From: Pectobacterium polaris
GTDB taxonomy: Bacteria; Pseudomonadota; Gammaproteobacteria; Enterobacterales; Enterobacteriaceae
Length of the DNA stretch: 64,000 nucleotides
Assembly (NCBI RefSeq): GCF_002307355.1
Contig: NZ_CP017481.1
Span: 2,356,001 to 2,420,000 of the forward strand
Reading direction: 5' to 3'
The notes beneath the pieces were generated by a model. That model was not told the DNA's origin and made no database searches. It worked only from the letters and a program-made list of their open reading frames with translations. The position numbers and the translations under genes are program-made. Shown piece after piece: positions 10,564-21,078 of this stretch (the first letter of the stretch is position 1; each line of letters begins with the position of its first letter).

Positions 10564-11670
10564 ATGGCGAACACCTTATCCCCTTTCCGTGCCGATACCG
10601 TCGGCAGTTTCTTGCGTCCAGCAGCGATTAAGGAAGCACGTCTTCAGCATCAGGCAGGCGAGATTGATGATGTTGCGCTGCGTAGCATTGAAGATCGCGA
10701 GATTCTGCGGGTGGTAGAAAAGCAGCGTGAAGCGGGCCTACAGGTTGTGACGGATGGTGAACTGCGTCGCGCCTGGTGGCACTTCGACTTCTTTGCCGAC
10801 TTGAACGGCGTGGAGCGCTACGAAGCCGATCACGGTATTCAATTCAACGGTATTCAGACCAAATCCCATGCGATTCGCGTTGTGGATAAAGTGAGCTTCA
10901 ATTCCCAGCATCCGATGCTCGATCATTTCCGCTACCTGAACAGCATTTCTGGCGATGCGGTCGCTAAAATGACGATTCCAAGCCCTAGCGTGATGCATTT
11001 CCGCGGCGGCCGCAAAGCGATTGATGCGACGGTTTATCCCGATCTGGCGGACTATTTCGACGATTTGGCACAAACCTGGCGCGATGCGATTCACGCATTT
11101 TATGACGCAGGCTGCCGCTTCCTGCAACTGGATGACACCGTGTGGGCTTACCTGTGCTCTGACGATCAAAAACGCCAGATCCGTGAACGTGGTGAAGATC
11201 CAGCACAGCTGGCACGGACCTATGCTGATGTGCTGAACACAGCGCTGGCTGATAAGCCTGCGGATCTGGTGATCGGTTTGCACGTCTGTCGCGGTAATTT
11301 CCGCTCCACCTGGATTTCTGAAGGCGGGTACGAGCCTGTGGCAGAAATTCTGTTTGGCGAAGTGAATGTCGATGCGTTCTTCCTGGAATACGATACCGAG
11401 AGAGCCGGCGGGTTTGAGCCGCTGCGTTTTGTGAAGCCGGGTCATCAACAGGTGGTACTGGGACTGATCACCACGAAGAACGGTGAGCTGGAAGAGGCAG
11501 AAGTCGTGCAGGCGCGTATCGCGGAAGCGGCAAAATATGTCAATCTCAGCCAGATTTGCCTGAGCCCGCAGTGTGGCTTCGCTTCAACGGAAGAGGGCAA
11601 TAGCCTGACGGAAGAGCAGCAGTGGAATAAGCTGAAACTTGTTGTGGATATCGCCAATCGCGTGTGGTGA
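10564..11670 (+). CDS. Core-MetE-like methyltransferase (cobalamin-independent methionine synthase II family)
   Basis: The protein corresponds to the catalytic C-terminal half of cobalamin-independent methionine synthase without the N-terminal half: 368 residues against about 750 in MetE. The zinc ligands are recognisable as His240 and Cys242 in GLHVCRGN and Cys337 in SPQCGF, with an acidic residue in FFLEYDTE. The ATG at 10564 follows AGGAG at 10553-10557; an in-frame GTG at 10537 has no better ribosome site. MetR-like and MetJ-like sites upstream point to methionine metabolism. The methyl donor and acceptor cannot be read from sequence; B. subtilis YxjG/YxjH-type proteins are the nearest described group that I recall. 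It sits between the phoBR unit and brnQ, where E. coli has no such gene. Confidence 0.85.
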   Translation: MANTLSPFRADTVGSFLRPAAIKEARLQHQAGEIDDVALRSIEDREILRVVEKQREAGLQVVTDGELRRAWWHFDFFADLNGVERYEADHGIQFNGIQTKSHAIRVVDKVSFNSQHPMLDHFRYLNSISGDAVAKMTIPSPSVMHFRGGRKAIDATVYPDLADYFDDLAQTWRDAIHAFYDAGCRFLQLDDTVWAYLCSDDQKRQIRERGEDPAQLARTYADVLNTALADKPADLVIGLHVCRGNFRSTWISEGGYEPVAEILFGEVNVDAFFLEYDTERAGGFEPLRFVKPGHQQVVLGLITTKNGELEEAEVVQARIAEAAKYVNLSQICLSPQCGFASTEEGNSLTEEQQWNKLKLVVDIANRVW

Positions 11671-11710
11671 TACCGATGAGGTAGCGCGCTATTCTGCAAC
11701 AGACATACAA

Positions 11711-11739
11711 AGGCTGGATCATACGATCCGGCCTTTTTT
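11711..11739 (+). terminator. Intrinsic terminator of the MetE-like gene
   Basis: GGCTGGATC and GATCCGGCC form a 9-bp stem (one G-U pair) around ATAC, followed by six T residues, 40 bp after the stop codon. Confidence 0.9.
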
Positions 11740-12019
11740 GTGGCCGTTATCCGGCTTTCTATTCGCGACGCTTTTGTGAAATATGTTTTTTTTATGATCG
11801 AACAGCGCATTTTATTCCAGTTTTTGTCAGTTTTATTGCAATGAAATATCGATAAATGCGCAAATCATGTGTTATGCAAATCAGGATAAACCAATTTATA
11901 TTCTTACTTTTTGGCATAGTTAGGCTTGATACTCTGGTTTTTGGATCTCTACTTGTCTTTTTACGCTATAAACGTTTTACTTAGCACCCAATATGGCTGT
12001 GCAAAAAATAACTCCTCTG
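11740..12019. other. Gene-free, AT-rich stretch upstream of brnQ
   Basis: There is no credible coding frame on either strand here. The stretch is AT-rich with several T runs and carries no recognisable operator. Together with the ERIC that follows, it forms a 600-bp gap before brnQ. A brnQ promoter is expected either here or at 12145-12273, but I cannot pick one. Confidence 0.6.
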
Positions 12020-12144
<125 letters not shown>

Positions 12145-12273
12145 TGCTCGCCATCTTTCGCGTTTCCAGAGCGTTGGCGTCAGCTTCGCACTAGCCCTTT
12201 GTGAATGGCTTCAGGCGGCGATAAACGGCACCGTTTTCTTTTATCGATTTGATACAGGCAACACGACATAACT

Positions 12274-13593
12274 ATGAGTCATCGTTTAACTTCCAAAGAT
12301 ATCGTGGCATTAGGTTTTATGACCTTTGCTTTGTTCGTGGGGGCAGGAAATATTATTTTTCCGCCTATGGTGGGATTGCAGGCCGGAGAGCACGTTTGGA
12401 CCGCAGCGCTCGGCTTTCTGCTGACGGCGGTTGGCCTACCGGTGTTGACCGTGATCGCGCTTGCCCGGGTTGGTGGTGGCGTTGATGCGCTGAGCTCGCC
12501 GATTGGTAAAAAGGCCGGTGTTGTTCTGGCGACCGTGTGCTATTTGGCCGTTGGGCCACTGTTCGCAACGCCGCGCACGGCAACCGTCTCGTTTGAAGTC
12601 GGTCTGGCGCCTTTGGTCGGCAACGGAGCCTCTCCGCTGCTGATTTATAGCCTGATTTATTTTGCCATTGTGATCGCGATTTCCCTGTATCCGGGCAAAC
12701 TGCTGGATACGGTTGGTCATGTGCTGGCACCGTTGAAGATCATTGCTCTGGCGGTACTGGGTATTGCCGCGGTGCTGTGGCCTGCCGGTTCGCCTATCCC
12801 GGCGACAGAAACGTATGAGCAACTGCCGTTCTCTAATGGTTTTGTTAACGGCTATCTGACGATGGATACGCTGGGCGCAATGGTCTTTGGCATCGTGATC
12901 GTTAATGCTGCGCGCTCGCGTGGGGTGACCAGCTCTGTGCTACTGACGCGTTACACCATGTGGGCGGGGTTGATTGCCGGTATTGGCCTGACATTAGTCT
13001 ATTTGAGCCTGTTCCAGCTCGGTTCCGTCAGCGGTGAATTGGTGCCGCAGGCGCAGAACGGTGCTGAAATTCTCCATGCCTATGTGCAACATTCGTTTGG
13101 CAATATGGGAAGCAGCTTCCTGGCGTTGTTAATCTTCATCGCGTGTCTGGTGACGGCGGTGGGGCTGACTTGTGCCTGTGCTGAATTCTTTGCGCAATAC
13201 CTGCCGTTGTCTTACCGCACGCTGGTATTTGTGTTGGGAACGTTCTCGATGGTGGTGTCTAATCTGGGCTTAAGCCATCTGATTCAACTTTCCATTCCTG
13301 TACTGACGGCGATTTATCCACCGTGTATCATTCTGGTTTTATTGAGCTTTACGCTGCGTTGGTGGAATAGCGCTTCACGTATTGTGGCCCCGGTCATGTT
13401 AGTCAGTCTGTTATTTGGCATGATTGATGGTGTAAAATCGTCGGCCTTCAAATCGCTGTTGCCAGAGTGGAGCCTCAACCTGCCGCTGAGCGAGCAAGGG
13501 TTGGCTTGGCTGCCACCATCACTGCTGATTTTACTGGTTGCGGTGATTTACGACAGACTTTGTGGTCGTCAGGAAGTTACGGTACATCAATAA
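12274..13593 (+). CDS. brnQ: Branched-chain amino acid transporter BrnQ (LIVCS family)
   Basis: BrnQ imports leucine, isoleucine and valine with sodium or protons. The 439 residues form about twelve membrane segments and open with the family-typical [28 protein letters not shown]. Later family stretches include [17 protein letters not shown] and [18 protein letters not shown]. The ATG at 12274 has only a weak ribosome site. Position after phoBR and before proY is conserved with E. coli, apart from the two inserted genes upstream. Confidence 0.96.
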   Translation: MSHRLTSKDIVALGFMTFALFVGAGNIIFPPMVGLQAGEHVWTAALGFLLTAVGLPVLTVIALARVGGGVDALSSPIGKKAGVVLATVCYLAVGPLFATPRTATVSFEVGLAPLVGNGASPLLIYSLIYFAIVIAISLYPGKLLDTVGHVLAPLKIIALAVLGIAAVLWPAGSPIPATETYEQLPFSNGFVNGYLTMDTLGAMVFGIVIVNAARSRGVTSSVLLTRYTMWAGLIAGIGLTLVYLSLFQLGSVSGELVPQAQNGAEILHAYVQHSFGNMGSSFLALLIFIACLVTAVGLTCACAEFFAQYLPLSYRTLVFVLGTFSMVVSNLGLSHLIQLSIPVLTAIYPPCIILVLLSFTLRWWNSASRIVAPVMLVSLLFGMIDGVKSSAFKSLLPEWSLNLPLSEQGLAWLPPSLLILLVAVIYDRLCGRQEVTVHQ

Positions 13594-13663
13594 CATCGTT
13601 AATGCCTGATAGCGCTGGGGCGGTAGGGATAGCGTACTGCTCCAGCACAAGGTTGGGTTTATG

Positions 13664-13696
13664 CACCACAGGTTTTTGCCTGTGGTTTTTCTTTTT
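13664..13696 (+). terminator. Intrinsic terminator after brnQ
   Basis: ACCACAGG (13665-13672) pairs with CCTGTGGT (13679-13686) around TTTTTG, followed by TTTTTCTTTTT. It separates brnQ from proY. Confidence 0.88.
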
Positions 13697-13734
13697 GTAA
13701 AATTTTCCTTTATATAAGACAGGGTTGCTTATCA

Positions 13735-15104
13735 ATGGAACAACCATCCTCCAAGCTTAAGCGTGGGTTAAGCACGCGGCATATCCGCTTTATCGCCCTT
13801 GGCTCGGCGATCGGAACCGGTCTGTTTTATGGTTCCGCGAGTGCGATCCAAATGGCTGGCCCCAGCGTATTGTTGGCTTATCTGATCGGCGGAGTTGTCG
13901 CGTATATCATCATGCGCGCACTGGGCGAAATGTCGGTGCACAACCCGCAGTCCAGTTCGTTTTCTCGCTATGCGCAGGATTATCTCGGGCCATTAGCGGG
14001 GTATATCACCGGCTGGACCTACTGTTTTGAGATGCTGATTGTTGCCATTGCCGATGTGACCGCGTTTGGTATCTACATGGGCGTCTGGTTCCCTGCCGTG
14101 CCGCACTGGGTGTGGGTTCTGAGCGTGGTGCTTATCATTGGTGCCATTAACCTGATGAATGTGAAAGCCTTTGGTGAACTGGAGTTTTGGCTCTCTTTCT
14201 TCAAAGTGGCCACCATTATCATCATGATCGCAGCTGGGATCGGCATCATCATCTGGGGGATTGGCAACGGGGGGAACCGACGGGTATCCACAACCTCTGG
14301 AGCAATGGTGGGTTCTTCAGTAACGGTGTGATGGGGATGATTCTGTCGTTGCAACTGGTGATGTTTGCGTATGGCGGCGTCGAGATTATCGGGATTACGG
14401 CCGGTGAGGCCAAAGACCCGCAGAAGTCTATCCCTCGTGCGATTAACTCTGTGCCATGGCGTATTCTGGTGTTCTATGTCGGCACGCTGTTCGTGATTAT
14501 GTCGATTTACCCGTGGAATCAGGTAGGTACTAACGGAAGCCCGTTCGTGCTGACATTCCAGCATATGGGCATTACAGCGGCGGCAGGTATCCTGAACTTT
14601 GTCGTGATTACCGCGTCGCTGTCGGCGATTAACAGCGATGTCTTCGGCGTCGGCAGAATGCTGCACGGGATGGCGGAGCAGGGGCACGCACCGAAGGTAT
14701 TTAGCCGCCTTTCCAAGCGTGGTATCCCGTGGGTCACGGTGGTTGTGATGATGATGGCGCTGCTGGTAGCGGTGTATCTGAATTACATTATGCCCGGCAA
14801 AGTTTTCCTGGTGATTGCTTCACTGGCAACCTTTGCAACGGTGTGGGTGTGGATCATGATTCTGTTTTCTCAGATTGCATTCCGTCGCCGTCTGAGCCCA
14901 GATGAAGTGAAGGCGCTGGCGTTCCCACTGCGCGGTGGCATCGTGACCTCCGTGTTCGGCATCGTCTTCCTGTTCTTCATCATCGGGTTGATTGGCTACT
15001 TCCCGGACACGCGCGTGTCGCTGTATGTCGGCATCATTTGGATAGTGCTGCTTTTAGTGGGCTATGTCTGGAAGAAGAAGCGTCAGAACGCGGTAGCGGC
15101 ATAG
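13735..15104 (+). pseudogene. proY: Proline-specific permease ProY (APC family), frameshifted
   Basis: ProY is an amino-acid permease of the AAT family with 12 membrane segments. The N-terminal part (13735 on) matches E. coli ProY through [11 protein letters not shown]. The frame then changes at the G tract 14269-14274 and ends at TGA 14329-14331. The remaining sequence, from [17 protein letters not shown] to the C-terminus, is intact in the +1 frame up to TAG 15104. Six Gs are present; seven would restore one uninterrupted protein of about 456 residues. The break falls after about membrane segment 6, so neither half should transport. As with mak, a missing G in a homopolymer could be a real mutation, slippage or a sequencing artefact. 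Confidence 0.92.
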
Positions 15105-15133
15105 CATTAAGCTAGTCGCTTGCTGTCAGAAGA

Positions 15134-15160
15134 AGCGCTCCTGTTGGAGCGCTTTTTTTT
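15134..15160 (+). terminator. Terminator between convergent proY and ybdG-like gene
   Basis: AGCGCTCC and GGAGCGCT form a perfect 8-bp stem around TGTT, followed by eight T residues on the plus strand. There is no A run on the other side, so it serves mainly proY. Confidence 0.92.
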
Positions 15161-15169
15161 GAATTGATA

Positions 15170-16444
15170 TTACGCTTTCGGGGTCGTCATTTGCTGTGCC
15201 ATGACCCGCATATCGTGGCCGGTTGGTATTTGATGAACGCGGAGATCGAATTCCGGTAAGATCGCAAAAATATGGTCGAAAATATCAGACTGAATGCTTT
15301 CGTAATCGACCCAAGCGGTCGTGTTGGTAAACGCATAAATTTCCAGCGGTACCCCTTCTGACGTTGGCGCAAGTTGCCGCACCATCAGCGTCATGCCTTT
15401 ATGAATACCCGGATGGGTGCGCAGATAAACCTGAAGGTAGGCGCGAAACGTGCCTAAATTCGTCAAACGACGGCCATTCAGCGGTGATGTCAGGTCGGAA
15501 TCGGACTGTGCATTGTGCTGCTCCAGTTCGCTCTTCTTGTTCTGAATATAAGGCGACAGTAATTTGCTGCGCAGCAATCGGGCCTGCTCGTCTTCCGTCA
15601 TAAAATGCACGCTGGTGGTATCGATATTGATACTGCGCTTGATGCGCCTGCCCCCAGATTCGGACATCGAACGCCAGTTCTTAAAAGAATCGGAGACTAA
15701 CGCGTAGGTGGGAATGGTAGTGACGGTATTGTCCCAGTTTCTCACTTTTACCGTTGTCAGCCCGATATCGATAACGGCCCCGTCAGCACCGTATTTCGGC
15801 ATTTCGAGCCAGTCACCCAGCGTTAACATGTCGTTGGCAGAGAGTTGGATTCCTGCAACCAATCCCATAATCGGATCTTTGAACACTAACATCAGGACGG
15901 CGGCCATCGCGCCTAACCCACTGATCAGAATCAGCGGTGATTTCCCGATGAGCAGTGACACCACCATAATGCTGATAACGATGGTGGCGATCAGCTTCAG
16001 ACTCTGGAAGATACCGCGCAGAGGCAATTGGGCCGCGACTTTGGTTCGGGCGGAAACGTTGAGCAGAACATCAAGGAGCGAAAATAGGGACAGCAGCGCA
16101 AAGATCATGATCCACACCTGGGAACAGATGATCAGCGTTTCGCGGGTTTCACTCTGCGTAGGAAGCCACACAAAGACCTGAATATTCAGGATCACCCCTT
16201 GCAGCAAGAAGGCCAGCCGGTTAAACAAGTTGTGTTGCGTCAGTGCCTGTTTCCACCCATGCCCCTCGGTTTTTCCAGGCTTATTGAGCGAACGCAGTAC
16301 CATTCTTTTCAGCACAACCTGATGCAAAATCAGGTGGATGACGGCAGAAATGAGCAATATCAGCCCAAGAACAATCAGTAACGCAATGATGCTCGCGTGT
16401 TGTATCTCAGCTTCTCTCAGCCACAGCGTGAGGTTTTGTTGCAT
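15170..16444 (-). CDS. ybdG: Mechanosensitive channel of the MscS superfamily, YbdG type
   Basis: Inner-membrane channel thought to open under membrane tension. About five membrane segments lie in the first 185 residues. The pore-lining segment follows, with [28 protein letters not shown] small residues, and then the MscS beta domain ([32 protein letters not shown]) and a soluble C-terminal domain. The ATG at 16444 is preceded by AGGAG and gives 424 residues, near the 415 of E. coli YbdG; an upstream frame to 16486 is not supported. In E. coli ybdG lies elsewhere; here it and the peroxiredoxin occupy the place of malZ. The two genes point the same way, but the peroxiredoxin has its own terminator. 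Confidence 0.9.
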   Translation of the reverse strand: MQQNLTLWLREAEIQHASIIALLIVLGLILLISAVIHLILHQVVLKRMVLRSLNKPGKTEGHGWKQALTQHNLFNRLAFLLQGVILNIQVFVWLPTQSETRETLIICSQVWIMIFALLSLFSLLDVLLNVSARTKVAAQLPLRGIFQSLKLIATIVISIMVVSLLIGKSPLILISGLGAMAAVLMLVFKDPIMGLVAGIQLSANDMLTLGDWLEMPKYGADGAVIDIGLTTVKVRNWDNTVTTIPTYALVSDSFKNWRSMSESGGRRIKRSINIDTTSVHFMTEDEQARLLRSKLLSPYIQNKKSELEQHNAQSDSDLTSPLNGRRLTNLGTFRAYLQVYLRTHPGIHKGMTLMVRQLAPTSEGVPLEIYAFTNTTAWVDYESIQSDIFDHIFAILPEFDLRVHQIPTGHDMRVMAQQMTTPKA

Positions 16445-16602
16445 GCGTTCTCCTTTTATTCCAATGAATCTGTCGTGCATTAACACGATGTGGCTTTAAG
16501 GCTAAGGATTTAGCGCCCCTAGTCAACCTTTTGTATTATTTAAGATATCGCAGGGAAGAGGCGGTGAGAGATGAAGAAGAACAGAGGGATAAATGGCGGG
16601 CA

Positions 16603-16633
16603 AAGAAAAAGCCAGTCGCATCGCAACTGGCTT
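16603..16633 (-). terminator. Intrinsic terminator of the peroxiredoxin gene
   Basis: On the minus strand AAGCCAGT and ACTGGCTT pair around a 9-base loop, followed by TTTCTTTG. It lies 35 bp after the peroxiredoxin stop. Nothing else is visible in 16445-16602, which should contain the promoter of the YbdG-type gene. Confidence 0.82.
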
Positions 16634-16667
16634 GGTCATCATATTGCCATGTTGGCAGGATGAGGAA

Positions 16668-17270
16668 TTACAGCTTGTCTGCGTTCTCAGACAGGTATTT
16701 CGCTACGCCGTCTGGTGACGCGCCCATACCGGATTTACCTTTTTCCCACTGCGCCGGGCACACTTCGCCGTGCTCTTCGTGGAATTGCAGGGCGTCAACG
16801 GTACGCAGCATTTCATCGATGTTACGACCCAGCGGCAGATCGTTCACCACCTGGTGACGAACTACGCCGTTTTTGTCGACCAGGAAAGAACCACGCAGTG
16901 CAACACCTGCTTCTGGGTGCTCAATGCCGTAGGCCTTCTGGATTTCGCGCTTGATATCAGCAACCATCGCGTATTGCACTTCGCCGATGCCGCCTTTGTC
17001 CACAGGGGTTTTACGCCATGCGTTGTGAACAAACTCGGAGTCGAAGGAAACGCCAACCACTTCTACACCGCGTTTCTTGAACTCGGCATAGCGGTGATCG
17101 AAAGCAATCAGCTCTGACGGACAAACGAAGGTGAAGTCCATCGGCCAGAAAAAGATCACGGCAGCTTTACCGTTGATGTGCTTCTTCAGGTTGAAATTTT
17201 CGACGATTTCGCCACTGCCTAAAACGGCAGCTGCGGTGAAGTCTGGGGCTTGACGAGTTACCAGGACCAT
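16668..17270 (-). CDS. Typical 2-Cys peroxiredoxin (AhpC/Prx1 family)
   Basis: A thiol peroxidase reducing hydrogen peroxide and organic peroxides in the cytoplasm. Peroxidatic Cys50 is in DFTFVCPSE and resolving Cys171 in EVCPAQW. A GGIG element (93-96) and a YL pair in the C-terminal tail (192-193) resemble the GGLG/YF features of peroxide-sensitive Prx enzymes, which are easily over-oxidised. The length of 200 residues is usual. It is not E. coli AhpC (no ahpF is adjacent) but a second, Tsa-like enzyme present in many enterobacteria. An OxyR-like site upstream suggests peroxide induction. The electron donor is unknown. Confidence 0.93.
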   Translation of the reverse strand: MVLVTRQAPDFTAAAVLGSGEIVENFNLKKHINGKAAVIFFWPMDFTFVCPSELIAFDHRYAEFKKRGVEVVGVSFDSEFVHNAWRKTPVDKGGIGEVQYAMVADIKREIQKAYGIEHPEAGVALRGSFLVDKNGVVRHQVVNDLPLGRNIDEMLRTVDALQFHEEHGEVCPAQWEKGKSGMGASPDGVAKYLSENADKL

Positions 17271-17323
17271 AATTACTCCTGTAGATAGCGGTTAGTGATC
17301 GGATGATATAAAAAACAGCGACT

Positions 17324-17411
17324 AGTATAGGGACTCTACCTGAGTGAATACAGGCAAAGAGACCAATCAATGAGATAGCTTCTGTCTATTGAACTCATCG
17401 CTATTTCCTTT
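17324..17411 (-). promoter_or_regulatory. Candidate OxyR-controlled promoter of the peroxiredoxin gene
   Basis: Read on the plus strand, 17375-17411 contains ATAG-N7-CTAT-N7-ATCG-N7-CTTT, matching the spaced OxyR pattern ATAG-N7-CTAT-N7-ATAG-N7-CTAT at 14 of 16 fixed bases. Downstream on the minus strand lie -35 TGTATT (17347-17352) and -10 TATACT (17324-17329), spacing 17, then the peroxiredoxin ATG at 17270. OxyR binding upstream of a weak -35 would fit activation. Sequence evidence only. Confidence 0.6.
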
Positions 17412-17481
17412 CAAGGGGCTACATTATCCCTTTTGACGGAAAGGACAATACGCCGCGTAGAAAAACGGAAAAATCGCGTTC

Positions 17482-18063
17482 TTACAGTTTCTGCGCTTTC
17501 GCTAATTGCATCATCCGTGGATAAAACTGCCAGAAGAGTGTTTCAAATTGGTGATAGTGCTGCTCGATATCCTGAAAAGAGCCGGACAGCGCAGCCAGTT
17601 TTGGGCGGCGTACCGACATTCTGTGCAGCACATCGGCGATAAACGGCAGCTCTGCGTAACGGGTCATCCAGCGTTCCGGCCACAGATAGCGATTCAGATT
17701 CTGAAAGCGTTCAGGCGTCAGGGCCAGATGCGGCTCGATTTGTGATTGCGCACCGTCAATAAAGGTTTGTAAGGGCGTATCCGGCACCAGCTGTAGCCAG
17801 TGACGTGCAAGATAGTGATCCCACAGGACATCTAGCGTAATCGGTGAAACGCGGCGGAATTCATCGCTGAAATACTGACGCGCCTGTTTGACTTCCGGCA
17901 GGCTGTCGGTCAGTGAATCAACGCGACGATGCAGGCGAATACCCGCGACGATCTCGTCAGCGTAGCTATCCTGCGGGTTGCCGCGCACGAAATCCGCCAT
18001 CAGATTACCTAATAGGGAGCTGTCGGCCAGCGTGGCCAGGTGGAGGTGGGCAAGAAAATTCAT
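17482..18063 (-). CDS. acpH: Acyl carrier protein phosphodiesterase AcpH
   Basis: AcpH removes the 4'-phosphopantetheine arm from holo-ACP. The 193 residues equal the E. coli protein. The HD-type metal site is visible in [33 protein letters not shown] and [13 protein letters not shown]. The C-terminal [12 protein letters not shown] is conserved. It is divergent from queA, as in E. coli, with an ERIC in the gap. No clear terminator is seen after its stop. Confidence 0.95.
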   Translation of the reverse strand: MNFLAHLHLATLADSSLLGNLMADFVRGNPQDSYADEIVAGIRLHRRVDSLTDSLPEVKQARQYFSDEFRRVSPITLDVLWDHYLARHWLQLVPDTPLQTFIDGAQSQIEPHLALTPERFQNLNRYLWPERWMTRYAELPFIADVLHRMSVRRPKLAALSGSFQDIEQHYHQFETLFWQFYPRMMQLAKAQKL

Positions 18064-18072
18064 GGCGCTAGT

Positions 18073-18202
18073 ATATACCCTTCATCTTTCGAGTTACAGG
18101 CTCGTTGGCTGCCCTTGGTCACTCCAGTCACTTACTGATGTAAGCTCCTGAGGACTCCCTCAGTTGCCGCCTTCCTGTATCTCGAAATCTATTGGGTATA
18201 AT
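18073..18202. repeat. ERIC element, full length, between acpH and queA
   Basis: About 129 bp from ATACCCTTCATCTTTCGAGT through CAGTCACTTACTGATGTAAG and CTCCTGAGGACTCCCTC to CTCGAAATCTATTGGGTATA. Its right edge reads TATAAT at 18197-18202, a perfect -10 hexamer facing queA. No good -35 is placed 16-18 bp upstream, so promoter activity is only possible. The rest of the gap to queA (18203-18299) shows nothing distinct. Confidence 0.93.
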
Positions 18203-18299
18203 GCATTCCACGACTCAGATGCTTATTTCTTGCAGCCATGCGCTTGCGGCTCTAGACTAGGCCGCCCATTTTTAATGTATTACAGCTAAGTGAATTGCC

Positions 18300-19367
18300 A
18301 TGCGTGTTGCTGATTTTTCGTTTGAACTTCCTGAATCATTGATTGCCCATTATCCACAAGCGGAACGCAGTGGGTGCCGCCTGCTATCGCTGGACGGGCC
18401 AACGGGAAATCTGACGCACGGCGTGTTTACCGATTTGCTGGATAAACTGAATCCCGGCGATCTGCTGGTGTTCAACAATACGCGCGTGATTCCTGCTCGT
18501 CTCTTTGGCCGTAAAGCCAGCGGCGGCAAACTTGAAGTGCTGGTCGAGCGTGTGCTGGATGACCATCGGGTGCTGGCGCACGTTCGGGCGTCAAAAGCGC
18601 CGAAGCCGGGCACAGAGCTGCTACTGGGCGATGACGAAAGCGTCAAAGCGACGATGGCCGCTCGCCACGATGCGCTATTCGAGCTGCATTTCGATGATTC
18701 TCGCGATGTCCTGTCGATCCTGAATGATATCGGCCACATGCCGTTGCCACCTTATATCGACAGACCTGATGAAGACGCCGACCGTGAGCTTTATCAGACG
18801 GTGTATAGCCAACGTCCAGGCGCCGTAGCGGCACCGACAGCGGGCTTGCATTTTGATGAGCCGATGTTGGCCGCGCTGCGCGAGAAGGGCATCGACATGG
18901 CGTTTGTTACGCTGCACGTGGGGGCGGGGACTTTCCAGCCTGTACGCGTCGATACGATCGAAGATCACATCATGCACGCCGAATATGCCGAAGTGCCGCA
19001 GGACGTAGTGGATGCTGTTCTGGCGTGCAAAGCGCGGGGAAACCGCGTAATCGCCGTTGGCACCACCTCGGTTCGTTCGCTGGAAAGTGCCGCGCAGGCC
19101 AGCCAGAACGCTGCTATCGAACCGTTCTTCGGCGATACCAAAATTTTCATCTATCCGGGCTATCACTACCGCATTATCGATGCGCTGGTGACCAATTTCC
19201 ATTTACCCGAATCGACGTTAATCATGCTGGTGTCGGCCTTTGCCGGTTACCACAACACGATGTCTGCCTACCGTCAGGCGGTGGCAGAGCAATATCGTTT
19301 TTTCAGCTACGGTGATGCGATGTTTATTACGCATAACCCGATGGCCGAACAGGAAAAAGTGGGATAA
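18300..19367 (+). CDS. queA: S-adenosylmethionine:tRNA ribosyltransferase-isomerase QueA
   Basis: QueA transfers the ribosyl part of S-adenosylmethionine to preQ1 in tRNA, forming epoxyqueuosine. The 355 residues include the hallmark blocks [27 protein letters not shown] and [11 protein letters not shown] near the middle, then [11 protein letters not shown] and [19 protein letters not shown]. It is followed by tgt, the preceding enzyme in queuosine formation, and by yajC-secD-secF, as in E. coli. Confidence 0.97.
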   Translation: MRVADFSFELPESLIAHYPQAERSGCRLLSLDGPTGNLTHGVFTDLLDKLNPGDLLVFNNTRVIPARLFGRKASGGKLEVLVERVLDDHRVLAHVRASKAPKPGTELLLGDDESVKATMAARHDALFELHFDDSRDVLSILNDIGHMPLPPYIDRPDEDADRELYQTVYSQRPGAVAAPTAGLHFDEPMLAALREKGIDMAFVTLHVGAGTFQPVRVDTIEDHIMHAEYAEVPQDVVDAVLACKARGNRVIAVGTTSVRSLESAAQASQNAAIEPFFGDTKIFIYPGYHYRIIDALVTNFHLPESTLIMLVSAFAGYHNTMSAYRQAVAEQYRFFSYGDAMFITHNPMAEQEKVG

Positions 19368-19463
19368 ACCCGCTTTCCACATAATAGGAACGCCACAGAC
19401 CACGCTCTGTCAGGTGTTAATACATGATTACCATCAGACTGTTTTTCTGATGCTGGAGGCTAA

Positions 19464-20609
<1,146 letters not shown>

Positions 20610-20664
20610 CAGCCCGTTTGCTATGAATTGCATTTTGCTGTGAAGCGTTTTCACGATTGTAAGG

Positions 20665-20696
20665 TTGATAACTTATCTTTTTGATAGCTTATCTTT
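20665..20696 (+). repeat. 16-bp tandem duplication upstream of yajC
   Basis: TTGATAACTTATCTTT (20665-20680) is directly followed by TTGATAGCTTATCTTT (20681-20696), differing at one base. It lies in the 5' leader of yajC, ending 22 bp before the start codon. Confidence 0.85.
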
Positions 20697-20718
20697 TGAC
20701 AAAAAAGAGGATATTTAA

Positions 20719-21051
20719 ATGAGTCTTTTCATCTCCGATGCTGTAGCTGCAACCGGCGCTCCGGCTCAGGGAAGCCCGTACTCTCTGGTTATTATGCTGG
20801 CCGTTTTTGGTCTGATTTTCTACTTTATGATCCTGCGTCCTCAGCAAAAACGCGCCAAGGAACACAAAAAGTTAATGGATTCTATCGGCAAGGGCGATGA
20901 AGTCTTAACGACCGGTGGTCTGGTTGGTCGCGTAACCAAAGTGTCCGAAACTGGCTATATTGCGATTGCGTTGAACGAGACCAATGAAGTGGTTATCAAA
21001 CGTGATTTCGTGGCTGCCGTGCTGCCGAAGGGCACGATTAAGGCCCTGTAA
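20719..21051 (+). CDS. yajC: Sec translocon accessory protein YajC
   Basis: A small single-span inner-membrane protein that binds SecDF-YidC. The hydrophobic segment LVIMLAVFGLIFYFMILRP (about 23-41) is followed by the basic RPQQKRAKEHKKL. The soluble domain contains GDEVLTTGGLVGRVTKV. It has 110 residues, as in E. coli, and lies 27 bp before secD. Confidence 0.97.
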   Translation: MSLFISDAVAATGAPAQGSPYSLVIMLAVFGLIFYFMILRPQQKRAKEHKKLMDSIGKGDEVLTTGGLVGRVTKVSETGYIAIALNETNEVVIKRDFVAAVLPKGTIKAL

Positions 21052-21078
21052 TTTCCGATTTTCCCGAAGGGAACTGCC

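Noticed and set aside
10738..11448. A 236-codon open frame antisense to the MetE-like gene
   Set aside because: The sense strand encodes a complete conserved enzyme with zinc ligands; the antisense product shows no recognisable domain.
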